The translations under genes were made by a program, and so were the position numbers. Positions 1 through 6,867 of a stretch of DNA of 8,591 nt are shown here, one piece after another. This DNA is from Alphaproteobacteria bacterium. GTDB lineage: Bacteria; Pseudomonadota; Alphaproteobacteria; Thalassobaculales; Thalassobaculaceae. Below the pieces are notes generated by a model that worked only from the letters and a program-made list of their open reading frames with translations, was not told the origin of the DNA and ran no database searches. The stretch covers positions 1 through 8,591 of the forward strand of contig JAPKDN010000102.1 in NCBI GenBank assembly GCA_028822575.1, read 5' to 3'. How positions within the stretch are numbered: the stretch's first letter is position 1; every line of letters begins with the position of its first letter.

Positions 1-2
1 TT

Positions 3-113
3 GACGGGTTGACCAAGGAAGCCATGGTGGTCGCCGGCGGCCACCCCTTCGTCGCGGCGCCACGACCAATCGTCGGGGGCGATTTCGGACGACTCGTAGG
101 GCGGGGAGCGTAA
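3..113 (+). CDS. C-terminal 36 codons of an unidentified protein (left end cut)
   Basis: An open frame enters from the left edge and closes with TAA at 111-113. Its 36 codons are rich in Gly, Val, Ala and Pro and end in ...GRLVGRGA. The first two thirds use mostly G- or C-ending codons, like the real genes in this window, which favours true coding over chance. No start codon needs to lie in the window. I do not recognise the family from so short a tail, and it could still be a chance open frame. It points the same way as the molybdoenzyme downstream, but 232 bases separate them. Confidence 0.4.
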   Translation, partial: DGLTKEAMVVAGGHPFVAAPRPIVGGDFGRLVGRGA

Positions 114-345
114 ATCTGGGCGCTGAGGGGCGTCACCAGCCGACCTACTCAAATACCGCTTCTAGCTGGTGGGAGTGCTCGCCTTCCTTCATATCGAACA
201 CAAGGGCTTAGACCAGAGCCGCGAACCAGTAGATCAAGTAGGCGGCGGCTTACCCGGTCTGATAGGATTGAAAATCCACGGAAGCTGATTAGGTCTCGTC
301 CTTCCAGAGACCTCTGTAGCCCACGTCAGGGCGTTGGAGAAAATC
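114..345. other. Intergenic stretch before the molybdoenzyme gene
   Basis: No convincing gene lies here. A 39-codon open frame (169-288, +, GTG start) resembles nothing I know. Two weak dyads are visible: CACCAGC at 134-140 with GCTGGTG at 165-171 (24-base loop, no T-run after it), and GGATT-GAA-AATCC at 265-277. The promoter of the downstream gene should be in this stretch. A TTGAAA at 268-273 resembles a -35 box, but no acceptable -10 box follows at 16-18 bases, so no promoter is called. Confidence 0.4.
336..339 (+). promoter_or_regulatory. Shine-Dalgarno GGAG fixing the molybdoenzyme start
   Basis: GGAG lies six bases before the ATG at 346, an ideal distance. An in-frame TTG at 334 could extend the protein by four residues, but it overlaps this ribosome binding site and has no such site of its own. 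The ATG at 346 is therefore preferred. Confidence 0.7.
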
Positions 346-2661
346 ATGTCCACAAATACCAGCATGGTCGGAACCCATTGGGGTCACTATCGCGTCACAA
401 GCGAAGACGGCAAGGTCACAAACATCGCCAGATCCCAGCCCGATAGCGATCCCTCGGCGATCGGCCAATCACTGCTTGACGCGATGGATCCAGGGTGCAG
501 GGTCGCTCGGCCAGCGGTACGCCAGAGCTATCTGCAAGGCGCACCGGATCATCATAAGCTGCGTGGCCTGGAACCGTTCGTCGAGGTGAGTTGGGAACAA
601 GCCTTGGGTCTAGCCGCACGCGCGCTCGGCGATACGATCAAGCAGTATGGAAACGCCTCCGTTTTTGGCGGGTCCTACGGTTGGGCCAGCGCCGGTCGCT
701 TCCATCACGCCCAGAGCCAGGTCCATCGCTTCCTGAATACCCTCGGTGGATATACCGCCTCGGTGAACAGTTACTCGGGCGCGGCTTGCGAGGTGATTAT
801 GCGCCGGGTTCTTGGGACGGACTACTACACAACGATGGACGGCCTGATAGACCACGAGGACATCGCCAAGCATACCGACGTGCACCTTGCGTTCGGTGGT
901 GTGTGCCTTCACAACAACCAGGTCGTTCCGGGTGGCGTCGGCGAGCATCGGGACCGTGATTGTCTGATGCGCGCCGCCGAAGCCGGCGTCGAGATGGTCA
1001 ATATTGGCCCTAACCGGGATGATATGCCTGCCTTCACCAAGGCACGATGGCTACCGGTGCGTCCAAGCAGCGATGCTGCGATTCTATTGGCCCTCGCGCA
1101 TACTATCGAAGTCAGAGGCCGCGTTGACCGGGACTTTCTCGCCAGTCATGCCGTTGGGTACGATGCGTTCCGAGCCTATCTGTTGGGCGAGTCCGACGGC
1201 ATCACCAAGGACCTGGCCTGGGCGGCTCCGCTTGCCGGGCTTCCCTTGACCGAGCTTGAATGGCTCGCCGACAAGCTGATCAAAGCGCGGCGTCCACTGA
1301 TCACGCTCAGCCTGGCGATCCAGCGGGCAGAGCATGGCGAGCAACCCTATTGGCTGGGTACGACATTGGCGGCGATGCTCGGGACCCTCGGCCTGCCCGG
1401 TGGCGGTGTTGGTCTTGGATGGGGAAACAATGGGCGCGGTGTGTACAACCGCCTTGCGGTCCCCTTCAAATGGGGCACCTTGCCGCAAGGACACAACCCG
1501 ATAGACACCACAATCCCTGTCGCTCGGATCGCCGAGATGCTAGAAAATCCGGGTGGTGTCTACAATTACGATGGCGACGAGCGGCATTACCCCGATATCA
1601 AGTTGATCTACTGGGCCGGCGGCAATCCCTTTCACCATCACCAGGATCTGAACCGGCTTCGCCAAGCCTGGAAAAAACCAGATACGATCATCGTCAACGA
1701 GAACGCTTGGACCGCGACCGCCCGGCATGCCGACATCGTGCTTCCAGTAATTACTCAGTTGGAACGCGACGACATTGTCTGCGGGCGCGATAACTACGTT
1801 CTGGCGTCCAAGCAGGCGGTCCCAGCCTATGCCGAGGCCCGGAGCGATTACACAATATTCACTAAATTGGCCGCCCGGCTCGGAACGGAAGAGGCCTTTA
1901 CCGAGGGCCGCGACGAAAATGGCTGGATTCGGTCAATTTACGCCAAAAGCCAGGAGAATGCCGCCGCCGCCGGTATCAAACTACCGGATTTCGAAAGTTT
2001 CTGGCACCAAAATGGGCCCCTTTGTCTGGAAGATCAGATCGAACCGAACGAGTTCTTCATAGAGCGGTTTCGAAAGGATCCCAAAGCCTATCCATTGCCA
2101 ACGCCGTCCGGAAAGGTCGAAATTTTCTCCGAAGCGATCGCCTCGTTCGGTTACGCCGACTGCCCCGGGCATCCCGTTTGGCTTGAAAAACAGGAATGGC
2201 TTGGTGGTGAGCAAAGTCAATACTTTCCACTTCATATGCTTTCACCTCAACCCCGCAACAAACTGCATAGCCAGCTCGACTTTGGTCGGCATAGTAAAGC
2301 CGACAAGATCAATGGGCGCGAGGTTGCGCGGATTAATTCGGATGATGCGGCGGCTAGGGGCATTAAGGATGGCGCCCTGATCCGCTTGCACAATGATCGT
2401 GGCGCCTGTCTCGCGATCGCCAAACTGAGTGATGATTTGATGTCGGGCGTGATGACCTTGGCGACTGGGGCCTGGTTCGATCCGGACGACGGCCGTGGCA
2501 TCGAGCGCCATGGAAACCCGAACGCACTTACTCAGGATATCGGCACATCATCGCTGGCTCAGGGAACAAGCGCGCAAAGCTGTCTGGTGGAAGTAGAGCT
2601 CTATGACGGAGAGGGGCCGAAGGTTATGTCTTTCGAACTGCCCGTCATGGCGGCGATCTAG
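346..2661 (+). CDS. Cytoplasmic molybdopterin S-/N-oxide reductase, BisC/TorA type (DMSO reductase family)
   Basis: This 771-residue protein belongs to the bis-MGD molybdenum oxidoreductases that reduce S- or N-oxides such as biotin or methionine sulfoxide, DMSO and TMAO. The N-terminus holds the THWGHYRV segment typical of the BisC/TorA branch. GGSYGW (Tyr111, Trp113) and the NSYSGAA motif, whose Ser144 should be the Mo ligand, follow. Cofactor-binding motifs come next: WAGGNPFHHHQ (from about 423), the TARHADIVLP stretch, LERDDI, TPSGKVEIFS (from 586) and a C-terminal domain with ATGAWFDP (from 706). Length matches E. coli BisC (about 777 residues). No twin-arginine signal and no N-terminal Cys cluster for Fe-S are present, so it should act in the cytoplasm without an Fe-S centre. 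No cytochrome, membrane anchor or chaperone gene lies beside it in the window, which fits a soluble BisC-like enzyme. The exact substrate cannot be read from sequence, so bisC is not assigned. Confidence 0.93.
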   Translation: MSTNTSMVGTHWGHYRVTSEDGKVTNIARSQPDSDPSAIGQSLLDAMDPGCRVARPAVRQSYLQGAPDHHKLRGLEPFVEVSWEQALGLAARALGDTIKQYGNASVFGGSYGWASAGRFHHAQSQVHRFLNTLGGYTASVNSYSGAACEVIMRRVLGTDYYTTMDGLIDHEDIAKHTDVHLAFGGVCLHNNQVVPGGVGEHRDRDCLMRAAEAGVEMVNIGPNRDDMPAFTKARWLPVRPSSDAAILLALAHTIEVRGRVDRDFLASHAVGYDAFRAYLLGESDGITKDLAWAAPLAGLPLTELEWLADKLIKARRPLITLSLAIQRAEHGEQPYWLGTTLAAMLGTLGLPGGGVGLGWGNNGRGVYNRLAVPFKWGTLPQGHNPIDTTIPVARIAEMLENPGGVYNYDGDERHYPDIKLIYWAGGNPFHHHQDLNRLRQAWKKPDTIIVNENAWTATARHADIVLPVITQLERDDIVCGRDNYVLASKQAVPAYAEARSDYTIFTKLAARLGTEEAFTEGRDENGWIRSIYAKSQENAAAAGIKLPDFESFWHQNGPLCLEDQIEPNEFFIERFRKDPKAYPLPTPSGKVEIFSEAIASFGYADCPGHPVWLEKQEWLGGEQSQYFPLHMLSPQPRNKLHSQLDFGRHSKADKINGREVARINSDDAAARGIKDGALIRLHNDRGACLAIAKLSDDLMSGVMTLATGAWFDPDDGRGIERHGNPNALTQDIGTSSLAQGTSAQSCLVEVELYDGEGPKVMSFELPVMAAI

Positions 2662-2849
2662 TCCACCCATCGGGAGAAGCGCCGATCCCATTTGGCACGT
2701 CCTCGCGGCGCCAGACCCCTAGCGATTTTTTGGGCCCACGCGCGGTTTCCCTGATTAGAGGCCGGGGAGGCGGCAGGCGAAACGGATAGACGGTAAGATC
2801 GATCGCGTACCAACCACCCTGACTTGTCTCCACATTGGCTCCATCAACA
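2662..2849. other. Gene-free stretch after the molybdoenzyme
   Basis: All three plus-strand frames were read through this stretch. Each is broken by stops and none resembles the missing N-terminal half of the hydratase relic that follows. The minus-strand open frames here are Pro/Arg-rich and look like chance. No hairpin with a T-run was found after the TAG at 2659-2661, so the molybdoenzyme terminator is not identified. Confidence 0.5.
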
Positions 2850-3288
2850 CGAGTTGTCGCGATGATACAGGTCGAGTTGGTGCGATATCTCGATCGCAGA
2901 GCAAGATGCCCTGACGGCGTTTCCCGAGGTCAATCACGGTATCGTTCCGTCACCGACGATGATGGCTTTGCTGCGGGTTGTGCCACACAAGGCGGTCATG
3001 GAACTGCTGCTTACCGGTCGGCGCATAGACGGTATCGAAGCCGCACGGACCAACTTGATCACCTGAGCGGTCGATAAGGCTGACCTTGAGCCCGGGCTCG
3101 ACGGTATCCTGAAGGGTGTTCCGTGTGGCAGCGCCGGCACCATTGCCAAAACCAAGGATTTTATCATCCAATGCGAGGATGCCAGCCACCGCTCGGCCAT
3201 GCTGAGCGCCGTGGACAACATTAGCATTCGCCTTACCACGCCGGAGATCAAGACACGCATCAATGCATTCTTGGATCGAAAGAAATAG
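2850..3288 (+). pseudogene. Decayed enoyl-CoA hydratase (crotonase family), N-terminal half missing
   Basis: Reading 2850-2870 gives RVVAMIQ, the strand that leads into the crotonase oxyanion-hole loop. About ten bases later, in another frame, comes CDISIAEQDAL, then FPEVNHGIVPS, ALLRVVPHKAVMELLLTG and GRRIDGIEAARTNLIT, which follow the family consensus closely. The Gly-rich loop normally between these parts is gone: about 14 residues are expected but only ten bases remain, implying a deletion of roughly 30 bases plus a frameshift. An in-frame TGA at 3064-3066 stands where the family has Arg or Lys before AVDKADLE, consistent with one CGA-to-TGA change. The frame then runs on through a normal C-terminus (IAKTKDF, AMLSAVDNIS) to TAG at 3286-3288. 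The first ~100 residues of a usual 260-residue hydratase are not found upstream. Minus-strand open frames across this region are shadows. An intact copy would have hydrated 2-enoyl-CoA thioesters; this one cannot be functional. Confidence 0.85.
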
Positions 3289-3313
3289 ACATTTCTTCCA
3301 ACCGCCTGAAGAA

Positions 3314-3347
3314 TTGGTAGCCAACCACGCGTGGCGTTTAATACGCC
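3314..3347. repeat. Cluster of small inverted repeats between convergent genes
   Basis: Three perfect dyads lie end to end: TTGG-TAG-CCAA (3314-3324), the palindrome CCACGCGTGG (3325-3334) and GGCGT-TTAAT-ACGCC (3333-3347, sharing two bases with the palindrome). They sit between the end of the hydratase relic (3288) and the stop of the transporter (3350-3352). This could be a bidirectional transcription end, but no T-run follows any stem on either strand, and short stems like these also arise by chance in GC-rich DNA. Confidence 0.3.
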
Positions 3348-3349
3348 TC

Positions 3350-4837
3350 CTAACGACGGGGTTGATGTCCGCGTGGCGGCCAAGCCACTAACGCGACCAG
3401 GGGATAGACGAGCAGCGAGGTCCACAGAAAAAGATTGAAGACGTTCACATAGCCGATATTCGTCGCCTGGCGCGCCACCTCACCCGCGATACCGACCAAG
3501 CCGATAGTGCTCTCCATGCTGAAACCACCCATCACCCCCCCAAGGTTCAGCCGATCGCTAAATGGATTGATCCATTGAACCAACTCGTTGTAGCTCATTT
3601 TCTGAGTGTGAAAAATCACCACAAAACTCGCGGATATGTAGAAACTTGAACCCACGCTTCGGACAAAATGAAACAGAGCCATGCCTTCCGCCGATCGGCG
3701 GGGGTCGAAGTTGGAGAAGGTTACAAGTGTCATGGGCACCCACAAGCAGCCGACGCCAAAACCCTGAATAGCCAAGGTCCAAGCGATCTCCGAAAAGGAC
3801 ACGTTCATATTGAAGGTCGCCATTTGGATACCCGCGTAGGTGTGCGTTCCGAATCCAATCGCAAACAAACGGCGCGGATCCCAACGACTCGCAAAAGCGA
3901 TCATTAACCCCTGCGAGATCACAGTGCCGATCCCACGCACGGCGATCAGGATGCCGATGGCGAATTCCGGAACGTCCCTGAGTTGCTGAAGCATCGCCGG
4001 CATCAGCACCATGGGCGTTACGAACAACATCCCAAAAATCGTTGTTATGCCGATTCCTAACGCGAAATTTCGCTCAAGTAAAAGGCGGGGATCGAGAAAA
4101 GGTCGGTCCTTAGTCAAACTGTGAGTTAGGAAGATCCAACCAAAAAGCAGCGCTCCGACACATTCGAGGATAATTTCAAACGAGTCGAACCAATCCGCAC
4201 GCTCGCCCCGGTCGAGCATGAGTTGCACACAGCCTATCGCCATCGACAGGCTAATGAACCCGATCCAGTCGAGTTTTAGCCGCTCCTCGCGCGGTGGGTC
4301 GGGTTTGATGAACATCAGCAGACCAGCCAGCGCGATGACCGCTACCGGGATCAGAATAAAAAAGACCCAGCGCCATGAAATCTCCTCACTCACATAACCA
4401 CCGATCATTGGAGCGATCGTGGGAACGATGCTGACACCCGTAGTAAATATGGCTATCGCGCGCGCGCGTTTTTCGCCGGTAAACTCGTCGATCACGACGG
4501 ATTGTGCGATCGGGATGAGCGGCGAGCCGAAGGCTGACTGCACCACGCGCCAGAAGACAAGCTCGGCCAACGAGGTGGAAAGCCCGCACATCAAGGTGGC
4601 GGCACCGAAGCCAATGACACCCCAAACCATCGAGCGGCGGCGGCCAAAGCGGGCTGAGATCCAACCAGCCAGTGGAATGGTCACGGCGGTGGCGATTAGA
4701 TTGGAAGTTACGACCCAAGAAACCTGATCGGGACTGGCCGACAACGCCCCCTGAATTTGAGGCAACGCCACATTGGCGATCGTGATGGTGGTCGCGTAGA
4801 GTGTCGTAACCAGCGTGCAGGTGATGAGAAGCCACAT
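3350..4837 (-). CDS. MFS transporter, DHA2 (EmrB/QacA-like) family
   Basis: This 495-residue integral membrane protein is very hydrophobic, with the length and helix pattern of the 14-helix DHA2 proton-driven exporters. ANVALPQIQG (21-30) closes helix 1, followed by SASPDQVSW. Motif A is seen as GWISARFGRRR (58-68) between helices 2 and 3, the Arg of FWRVVQ (97) is motif B, and GVSIVPTIAPMIGG (134-147) is motif C of the drug:proton antiporters. The LMLDRGERADWFDS stretch (207-219) is typical of DHA2 members. The helix-1 Asp found in EmrB (LDxTIANVA) is replaced by Thr, as I recall from some DHA2 subgroups. The start is ATG 4837, with only a poor AGAG ribosome site; an in-frame TAG lies two codons upstream. 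No HlyD/EmrA membrane-fusion partner is in the window. It is on the operon's strand but 318 bases downstream of it. The substrate is unknown: a drug, or a metabolite of the operon. Confidence 0.9.
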   Translation of the reverse strand: MWLLITCTLVTTLYATTITIANVALPQIQGALSASPDQVSWVVTSNLIATAVTIPLAGWISARFGRRRSMVWGVIGFGAATLMCGLSTSLAELVFWRVVQSAFGSPLIPIAQSVVIDEFTGEKRARAIAIFTTGVSIVPTIAPMIGGYVSEEISWRWVFFILIPVAVIALAGLLMFIKPDPPREERLKLDWIGFISLSMAIGCVQLMLDRGERADWFDSFEIILECVGALLFGWIFLTHSLTKDRPFLDPRLLLERNFALGIGITTIFGMLFVTPMVLMPAMLQQLRDVPEFAIGILIAVRGIGTVISQGLMIAFASRWDPRRLFAIGFGTHTYAGIQMATFNMNVSFSEIAWTLAIQGFGVGCLWVPMTLVTFSNFDPRRSAEGMALFHFVRSVGSSFYISASFVVIFHTQKMSYNELVQWINPFSDRLNLGGVMGGFSMESTIGLVGIAGEVARQATNIGYVNVFNLFLWTSLLVYPLVALVAWPPRGHQPRR

Positions 4838-4843
4838 GTTGCT

Positions 4844-4906
4844 CTAACGAACCCCGTAGGGTTGACCAGGACGGAAGTCGGCGCGCAAGGATTCCACGGT
4901 ACTCAT
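4844..4906 (-). other. Probable former N-terminal tail of the MFS gene, cut off by TAG
   Basis: ATG at 4906 opens 20 codons (MSTVESLRADFRPGQPYGVR) that end in TAG at 4844-4846. The frame is the same as that of the transporter, whose present ATG comes after only two more codons. The short peptide is charged and polar and looks like the cytoplasmic tail that precedes helix 1 in many DHA2 proteins. The simplest reading is a nonsense mutation with translation restarting at 4837, which leaves every membrane helix intact. Alternatives are a separate leader peptide, or chance. The ribosome site before ATG 4906 is weak. Confidence 0.4.
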
Positions 4907-5155
4907 CGGATCTTGTTCAACCTGCGACCCCTAGCCAATACTGATTTATACAAGACGCCGCCGATTGGTGACACAAGAATGCGAGAAACAAATCGAGTAA
5001 TATTGATCACGATGAAATTCCAGGCATTAAGATACAGGTACAGTAAGGGTCGCGTGGCTCGGACACTCGTTCCGTTCCAGCACTTATGTTTTGATGCGAA
5101 TCGGAACCTGGAAGCAGCAGACATACGAACATAGCGAGATGGCACGGCCGAGATC
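4907..5155. other. Intergenic stretch between dioxygenase and transporter genes
   Basis: This stretch is more AT-rich than its surroundings. The overlapping open frames on both strands look random and match nothing I recognise. On the minus strand a TATAAA (4950-4945) lies about 39 bases before ATG 4906 and could be a -10 box for the transporter. The best upstream hexamer, TTGTGT (4976-4971), is 20 bases away, too far for a standard sigma-70 promoter, so this is only a suggestion. No hairpin with a T-run was found after the dioxygenase stop (5158-5156). Confidence 0.35.
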
Positions 5156-5947
5156 TCAATGCCCCACGACCAGATCATTCTCTCCCGATACGTCCCGCCC
5201 GCGTGCTAGCCAGATCGGCTTGCCACTCCAATTGACTAGATAACCGGCGAAGGGGATCTCGATATCCCGCCGCATCACCGAGGTCGTCGGCATGTAGCGC
5301 ACCGTGAACCCCGCCCGTCGCCGCCCCGAACGATTTGCTCGCGAGCCATGGACCAACCAGACGTCATGCAGCGAGAGCTGTCCCGGCTCCAATGCGATGC
5401 ATTCCGGCACGCACTCGATCAAGCGGGTATCGTCGACCGCCTGGTTCAAGACAACATCCGCTCGGTCCTCGACTCGGTGACTGTAATGCACCTGATCCCG
5501 ATGCGAACCCGGCAGAACCTCAAGGCATCCGTTACCATGGTCTGAGGAATCGATCGCCAGCCAGAGCGTGCAGGTCGCGAGCGGTCGGATCGGCCAATAC
5601 TGGCCATCCTGGTGCATCGGCACCTCCATGCCATCGGTGCCGGGTTTGCAGAACAATTGCGCTCCCCACATTATGATTTCCTCGCCGAGAACGCCGCTCA
5701 CCAACTCCACTAGATCCTCGTCCAGCGCCATATCCAGGAAGGTTTGGTGACCGACCGTGTCCCCAGGTCCGCTCTTCGGCGTCATAATAGAGGCGAGCTG
5801 TTCCGGGCGGATATCCGGGTTGGCGACGAGGGTTTCCTCAAGCGCCGAACGCAAACGCGTCATCGTCGCTTCGGGCACGCGATAGTCCGGGACTACATAG
5901 CCTTTTTCGCGATAGGTCCGAATTTCTGCCTCGGTCAGTCGTGCCAT
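5156..5947 (-). CDS. Phytanoyl-CoA dioxygenase (PhyH) family Fe(II)/2-oxoglutarate hydroxylase
   Basis: The 263-residue protein should couple 2-oxoglutarate decarboxylation to hydroxylation of an unknown organic acid, acyl-CoA or small molecule in the cytoplasm. The iron-binding HxD is clear at His112-Gln-Asp114 in VPMHQDGQYWP, and the distal His is most likely His200 in LVHGSRANRS. An Arg of SGRRRAGFTVRY (about 209-218) should bind 2-oxoglutarate. The segment CLEVLPGSHR (141-150) is a family hallmark. The start at ATG 5947 is supported by AAAGAGG six bases upstream and by the family-typical opening (LTEAEIRTYREKGYVVP); the open frame itself extends further up into the preceding gene. It is the last gene of the four-gene minus-strand operon, 13 bases after its neighbour. 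Bacterial PhyH enzymes are very diverse, so the substrate is unassigned. An acid upstream of the CoA-transferase step is an inference from context. Confidence 0.88.
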   Translation of the reverse strand: MARLTEAEIRTYREKGYVVPDYRVPEATMTRLRSALEETLVANPDIRPEQLASIMTPKSGPGDTVGHQTFLDMALDEDLVELVSGVLGEEIIMWGAQLFCKPGTDGMEVPMHQDGQYWPIRPLATCTLWLAIDSSDHGNGCLEVLPGSHRDQVHYSHRVEDRADVVLNQAVDDTRLIECVPECIALEPGQLSLHDVWLVHGSRANRSGRRRAGFTVRYMPTTSVMRRDIEIPFAGYLVNWSGKPIWLARGRDVSGENDLVVGH

Positions 5948-5953
5948 GTCAGG

Positions 5954-5960
5954 CCTCTTT
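5954..5960 (-). promoter_or_regulatory. Shine-Dalgarno AAAGAGG of the dioxygenase gene
   Basis: AAAGAGG ends six bases before ATG 5947 and lies wholly in the 13-base gap after the TAG (5963-5961) of the dehydrogenase gene. It decides the dioxygenase start against the 21-codon longer open frame. Confidence 0.7.
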
Positions 5961-6851
5961 CTATTTGATCTCCATGCCAGCCCACCCTTCGACCAGCTTG
6001 GCCAATTCACTGAGGTCCCGTTGGGCCCAGCCCTGATTCACCGCCATCATCAACATCTGACGGGATTGCTGGCACATAAGTTGGGTCACCCCCTGAGCCT
6101 CGCCCTCCGCCAACGCCAGATGAACGTCCTTCATGAGAATTTCGATCGTGGCGCCAAAATCGAATGTCCGGGGCAGGACATTGTTCGGCATGATCATATC
6201 GATCGTTGAATTGCGCCCTGTACCAGCGCTAATCGCCTGAATCATCGTCTCGGGATCAAGCCCCGCCTTCACCCCCATGGCCATCGCCTCCGAGGTCGCG
6301 AGGATATTGACTGTGAAAAGGATATTGTTGGCGAGCTTGAGCACCTGGGCTAAGCCCGGCTTTTCACCACAATAGACCAGGGTGGAGCCATAGGCCCGCA
6401 AATAGGGTTCAACCTCGTCAAAAACATCCTGGGGGCCCGAAACCATCACCGAAAGTGTGCCCGCCCGGGCGCCAGGAGGGCCACCGCTGATCGGCGCTTC
6501 CAAGGTCGCGATGCCCTTGGCAGCGAGGGCCTCGCTGATCTCGGTGGCGAAGGGCGAGCCCGTGGTGCAGGCGTTGACGAAGATCCGCATTTTGGAACCT
6601 TCGATCAAACCACCCTCGCCCAGCACCGCGGCGCGGATCGCGTTATTCGATGGCAGCGAGCAGATCACGATCTCGGACTTGTCCGCCAGATCCTTGCCCG
6701 AGGACGCTTGTTGCGCCTGGCGTTCCAGCAAAGGCGCCAACGCGGCCTCGTTGATATCGCGGACCACCAATTGGTGACCGGCATCCATCAGTCGTCCGGC
6801 CATGGGTTGACCCATATTGCCAAGGCCCAGATAACCCAAAACAGTACTCAT
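5961..6851 (-). CDS. NAD(P)-dependent beta-hydroxyacid dehydrogenase, 3-hydroxyisobutyrate dehydrogenase-like
   Basis: This 296-residue protein belongs to the family holding 3-hydroxyisobutyrate dehydrogenase, tartronate semialdehyde reductase and 6-phosphogluconate-type enzymes. These interconvert a beta-hydroxyacid and its semialdehyde with NAD(P). The Rossmann motif is GYLGLGNMGQPMAG (6-19). Substrate-binding APISGG (119-124) is followed by GARAGTLSVMVSG. The catalytic Lys is Lys172 in VLKLANN, and the C-terminal helical domain carries LMKDVHLAL (239-247). The usual D-x-S-S/T-x-x-P substrate motif is altered to ACTTGSP (94-100), so the Asp is missing, which hints at an unusual substrate. 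The start at ATG 6851 fits both the nucleotide-binding N-terminus and a strong AAGGAG nine bases upstream; the open frame upstream overlaps the lyase gene and is not real. In the operon it could reduce a semialdehyde, for example one derived from glyoxylate, or oxidise a hydroxyacid; this is inference. Confidence 0.88.
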   Translation of the reverse strand: MSTVLGYLGLGNMGQPMAGRLMDAGHQLVVRDINEAALAPLLERQAQQASSGKDLADKSEIVICSLPSNNAIRAAVLGEGGLIEGSKMRIFVNACTTGSPFATEISEALAAKGIATLEAPISGGPPGARAGTLSVMVSGPQDVFDEVEPYLRAYGSTLVYCGEKPGLAQVLKLANNILFTVNILATSEAMAMGVKAGLDPETMIQAISAGTGRNSTIDMIMPNNVLPRTFDFGATIEILMKDVHLALAEGEAQGVTQLMCQQSRQMLMMAVNQGWAQRDLSELAKLVEGWAGMEIK

Positions 6852-6860
6852 ACGGGTCTT

Positions 6861-6867
6861 CTCCTTA
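6861..6867 (-). promoter_or_regulatory. Shine-Dalgarno TAAGGAG overlapping the lyase stop codon
   Basis: The TAA stop of the lyase gene (6867-6865) forms the first part of TAAGGAG, the ribosome site for the dehydrogenase start at 6851, with nine bases between. This stop/SD overlap suggests translational coupling and fixes the start of the dehydrogenase. Confidence 0.75.

Noticed and set aside
134..171. CACCAGC/GCTGGTG inverted repeat as a terminator for the left-edge gene
   Set aside because: The loop is 24 bases and no T-run follows, so it does not meet the standard of an intrinsic terminator.
2662..2849. Possible insertion sequence or missing N-terminal half of the hydratase
   Set aside because: No transposase motif, terminal inverted repeat or crotonase N-terminal motif was found in any frame.
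2934..3425. 163-codon and 124-codon minus-strand open frames across the hydratase relic
   Set aside because: The plus strand in the same place carries clear crotonase motifs; the minus frames have odd composition and no recognisable motif, so they are shadows.
4457..4468. Run of six CG dinucleotides
   Set aside because: It lies within the transporter gene and encodes part of the KRARAIA segment between helices; short, and explained by coding plus GC-rich composition.
5150..5157. GAGATCTC palindrome at the dioxygenase stop
   Set aside because: Eight bases without a loop or T-run; expected by chance and not a terminator.
4903..5178. 91-codon minus-strand open frame in the dioxygenase-transporter gap
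   Set aside because: It overlaps the dioxygenase end and the transporter leader in another frame, has no ribosome site I can see, and resembles no family.
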